A stretch of 15,457 bases of DNA, taken from an uncultured Chlorobiales bacterium (GTDB lineage: Bacteria; Bacteroidota; Chlorobiia; Chlorobiales; Chlorobiaceae). The position numbers and the translations under genes are program-made. Location: the NCBI GenBank assembly GCA_903901395.1, contig CAIUQW010000031.1, forward strand, positions 1 through 15,457, written 5' to 3'. Shown piece after piece: positions 13,735-15,457 of this stretch. The notes under the pieces are model-generated. The model saw only the letters and a program-made list of their open reading frames with translations. It made no database searches and was not told the DNA's origin. Each line of letters starts with the position of its first letter. Positions within the stretch are counted from its first letter, which is position 1.

Positions 13735-14772
13735 ATGCAGCCGAATATGTTTCTCAAGCAAGCCGGTTGTGCAGAAGATTTCTTTTCTTTGTCTCTTGCC
13801 TATATTCTGAACTTGTTTCCTGCAATTGCCAAACGCTTTATACAACGTGTTGCCACATTGTCTGGTCGTAATCAGGAATATTTTGGTGATTTCATACAGT
13901 GTGAATTTATCGGGCAGGAATATATTGAAAATCACTCCCTTTCGAGACCCGATCTTATGATAACCACCAGTCACTGTACATTATATTTTGAAAATAAGCT
14001 TGATGCGCCTCTGCGCCTAGAACAGATGAAGCGTCATGCGATGCTCACAAAGCAGAAAAAGAAATCATACCTCCTTTTTGTTTCAAATATTCAGCATGAG
14101 TGTTCTGAATTGAAAATGCTTTCTGGTTATATCTTTCCAGAACACTCAGATCATTTCCTTTGGCAGGATTTCACCTCGATATTCTCTTCGATTTCCAGAA
14201 AAAACAGTTTGGCAGACAGGATACTGTCCGATTTTCATATAGCCATGCGAGCCAACGGCATGATTGGACGTACCATTGCAGGTGTAAGCGGAAGCCTCTA
14301 TACTCCTGGTTCTGAAGCCATGCATTTTGCATTGCTTCAGTTGTGGGATGTCATGCATGACCTTGGCTTCAAGCTTACCAAAAAGATCGCCAGAAAACAC
14401 ACCATTAGAGCCTATCCGGTGAAACATTTGCAATATCCATTGTTGAATCCACGATTTACACCAACAGCAATTGGTTTGGGAGAGCAATATGATAGAGAGT
14501 ATCTTGAAATCAATGTTTACTCAAAAGGGGCTGCGCAACCTCTCGACGAGCGAATCCAAAAGTTTGAATCAGATGCCAGATGCGAATACGTTCAGTTTTT
14601 TATTGACGATGCAATGAATAATGATGGTGAAAATATCACCGATGGTTTCAATTACCACGGTGTATTTCTCATACCTCTGTATTTCAAGGGAAAAGGAAAA
14701 AATATTGATATTGATTTTTCTGCTCTTCGGCCTCAGCTGAAGCGAGTGCTCGATTTTTGCAATAATATGTGA
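13735..14772 (+). CDS. Orphan PD-(D/E)XK-superfamily nuclease (PDDEXK_4-like)
   Basis: Predicted cytoplasmic DNase of the restriction-endonuclease fold. The core is visible at residues 72-97: RPDLM with Asp73, then a beta-strand LYFENKLDAPL giving ExK as Glu86-Asn87-Lys88. EQMKRHAML (96-104) supplies the downstream helix and Gln97. Glu14 in AEDFFSLSLAYIL could be the helix-1 acidic residue. The remaining 220 residues (TPGSEAMHFALLQLWDVMHD, ending in LRPQLKRVLDF) have no domain I recognise. Sampled lines are 37-45% G+C, against about 58% in murB next door, suggesting recent acquisition. It has no methyltransferase, helicase or toxin partner in the window and sits between murB and transposon remains. 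Stand-alone proteins of this type are often annotated as defence-associated nucleases. The ATG start opens the frame; no Shine-Dalgarno is evident. Confidence 0.78.
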   Translation: MQPNMFLKQAGCAEDFFSLSLAYILNLFPAIAKRFIQRVATLSGRNQEYFGDFIQCEFIGQEYIENHSLSRPDLMITTSHCTLYFENKLDAPLRLEQMKRHAMLTKQKKKSYLLFVSNIQHECSELKMLSGYIFPEHSDHFLWQDFTSIFSSISRKNSLADRILSDFHIAMRANGMIGRTIAGVSGSLYTPGSEAMHFALLQLWDVMHDLGFKLTKKIARKHTIRAYPVKHLQYPLLNPRFTPTAIGLGEQYDREYLEINVYSKGAAQPLDERIQKFESDARCEYVQFFIDDAMNNDGENITDGFNYHGVFLIPLYFKGKGKNIDIDFSALRPQLKRVLDFCNNM

Positions 14773-14830
14773 GATAAGTAATAGTAAGATTTTGCTCAAT
14801 GACGCGAGTTTTATTCTCTCACACATAACA

Positions 14831-14876
14831 TTACCCCCTGATCATTCACCAGTTTCGGTGTCTTCTCAGGGGGTAA
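14831..14876 (+). terminator. Strong hairpin, probable (bidirectional) terminator
   Basis: TTACCCCCTGA (14831-14841) pairs perfectly over 11 nt with TCAGGGGGTAA (14866-14876). An inner stem CACC (14847-14850)/GGTG (14857-14860) lies in the loop. It sits 58 nt after the nuclease stop and 12 nt from the stop of the decayed minus-strand frame, so it may end both. The downstream sequence AATATTTATT is AT-rich but not a pure T run. A mobile-element hairpin is an alternative. Confidence 0.5.
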
Positions 14877-14888
14877 ATATTTATTGCC

Positions 14889-15161
14889 TTACGGCGTCAA
14901 TTTGATTTCCTCTCGACCATCGGCCTCCGTCACGACAGTTTATCTGAGTTTCGGAGTGCCGCCGGGGACGATGTTGAGCATTCTTTTTTTTGCGACCGGC
15001 CTCGATCTCATGTCGCCATCATCAGACGCTGTTTTCGCGCTTCCGCCGACGATACCGGCGCGGGTATATGTTTCAAATTTCGCGAGTCTCGGGCCGCCGC
15101 CAACAGGAGAATCGGATGGTTTGCTTGCTACGGCTGGCTTTGGCTTCAGGAAAGCCGACCA
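14889..15161 (-). pseudogene. Decayed C-terminal tail of an unidentified protein
   Basis: The minus-strand frame continues in phase from the IS256 fragment through a Pro/Lys/Gly-rich stretch (LKPKPAVASKPSDSPVGGGP, later AKKRMLNIVPGGTPKLR). A TAA at 14942-14940 interrupts it. The frame then resumes as TVVTEADGREEIKLTP before a final TAA at 14891-14889. This is not IS256 transposase sequence. It looks like the end of a host or accessory gene whose front was replaced by the insertion sequences. I do not recognise the family, and a chance open frame cannot be excluded. Confidence 0.35.
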
Positions 15162-15317
15162 GCCTTCAACGGAGGCGATCAGGATGTCCTGAATGCTCCG
15201 ATTTTTCAGTTCGCTCATCACACCGGGCCAGAAATTTCCCCCTTCATTCAGCGAAATCCACATCCCGAGCAGCTCTTTTCGCCTCTCCATCGTTATGGCT
15301 AACGCCAGATAAAAAGA
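15162..15317 (-). pseudogene. IS256-family transposase fragment
   Basis: On the minus strand about 50 residues read FYLALAITMERRKELLGMWI, then SLNEGGNFWPGVMSELKNRS and IQDILIASVEG. This matches the central DDE part of IS256 transposases (…ALGI…G.K..LGMW…NEGA.FW..VL.ELKNRGV.DILIA..DG). Homology starts exactly where the neighbouring ISL3 end begins (15318) and stops abruptly after SVEG. Both the N-terminal third and the C-terminal half are missing here. It is too short to be functional. Confidence 0.8.
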
Positions 15318-15330
15318 GGTTCCTCGCTGT
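15318..15330 (+). repeat. ISL3 terminal inverted repeat (right-edge copy)
   Basis: GGTTCCTCGCTGT matches the minus-strand end GGCTCTTCGCTGT at 3548-3536 in 11 of 13 positions, and AACTCCTCGCTGT at 2889-2901 in 10 of 13. The adjacent outside octamer TAAAAAGA (15310-15317) would be one copy of the target duplication. Confidence 0.65.
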
Positions 15331-15331
15331 T

Positions 15332-15457
15332 TCAAGTGGGTAAGCTGAAATTGAGTTTACCGCTGATCAGGTAAATCATCGTGATGAGATTTCTGTGCGT
15401 GCGATAGCCCCGCGCTCGCGCTTTGGCGGCCTGAACCAGACTGTTGAGACCCTCCAG
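15332..15457 (-). CDS. ISL3-family transposase, C-terminal 41 residues (partial)
   Basis: The 5' part lies beyond the window edge. The visible frame reads LEGLNSLVQAAKARARGYRT, then HRNLITMIYLISGKLNFSLP and a final T before TGA at 15334-15332. LEG followed by NS...QAAK.RARGYR is the signature around the last catalytic Glu of ISL3 DDE transposases, so Glu2 of this fragment is the likely active-site residue. The stop codon is 2 nt from the terminal repeat, as is usual for compact elements. No frameshift appears in the visible part, so this copy may be intact. Confidence 0.85.
   Translation of the reverse strand: MEGLNSLVQAAKARARGYRTHRNLITMIYLISGKLNFSLPT

Larger units (their letters stand above)
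15318..15457 (-). mobile_element. Right end of a second ISL3-family element, truncated by the window edge
   Basis: Begins with the terminal repeat GGTTCCTCGCTGT (15318-15330), close to GGCTCTTCGCTGT at the left-hand remnant, and contains the transposase 3' end. The sequence is strongly similar to 2891-2970 in the same orientation. Its other end and status (intact or decayed) lie outside the window. Confidence 0.8.

Noticed and set aside
14884..15192. Plus-strand frame of 102 codons near the right end
   Set aside because: It runs antisense to the IS256 fragment and the decayed minus-strand tail, with no sign of a start signal or domain.
1..15457. CRISPR arrays, tRNA/rRNA genes, riboswitches
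   Set aside because: No regularly spaced direct repeats, tRNA cloverleaf or rRNA-like sequence was seen on either strand.

Overview
The window is a GC-rich bacterial chromosome segment with compact genes, several GTG starts, short operons and a more AT-rich accessory stretch at its right end. The gene set fits a green sulfur bacterium (Chlorobi, Chlorobaculum/Chlorobium type). It includes a Bacteroidetes/Chlorobi-style alternative GlmU, a MurB homologue with an extra C-terminal domain, and strong GC bias. The taxon is an inference: no rRNA or pigment gene is present to prove it.

Left block (178-2879, + strand): three tightly packed genes encode a low-molecular-weight protein-tyrosine phosphatase, a YegS/diacylglycerol-kinase-type lipid kinase overlapping its end, and an alternative GlmU-like nucleotidyltransferase with a left-handed beta-helix. 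The theme is envelope precursor and lipid metabolism plus phosphotyrosine control. Next comes a decayed, internally deleted ISL3-family insertion sequence (2889-3548). Both inverted repeats are still readable, and only fragments of its transposase remain on the minus strand.

Middle block (3705-8370, + strand): an APC-family amino-acid permease with a readable promoter, a 78-residue soluble protein with a strong Shine-Dalgarno and its own terminator, and a large P2-like cation P-type ATPase with an unusual membrane motif. Each appears to be a separate transcription unit.

Minus-strand operon (11822 down to 8413): SxtJ-family membrane protein, a 50-residue DUF5989 membrane peptide, a NodU/CmcH-type O-carbamoyltransferase and a membrane-anchored SGNH hydrolase. 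Gaps are 7 and 3 nt, followed by a 14-nt overlap. This resembles the sxtJ/sxtK/sxtI set of saxitoxin clusters, but no toxin backbone gene is nearby. It most likely carbamoylates and further modifies a surface glycan or other envelope molecule. It is the most system-like unit in the window.

Right block: a divergently transcribed MurB homologue (12041-13633) carries a C-terminal carbohydrate-binding/DOMON-like domain and altered active-site motifs. After it the composition becomes AT-rich and accessory. There is an orphan PD-(D/E)XK nuclease (13735-14772), a strong hairpin, a decayed minus-strand reading-frame tail, an IS256-family transposase fragment, and the right end of a second ISL3 element that runs off the window. 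The two ISL3 remnants bracket the window in the same orientation and are clearly related in sequence.
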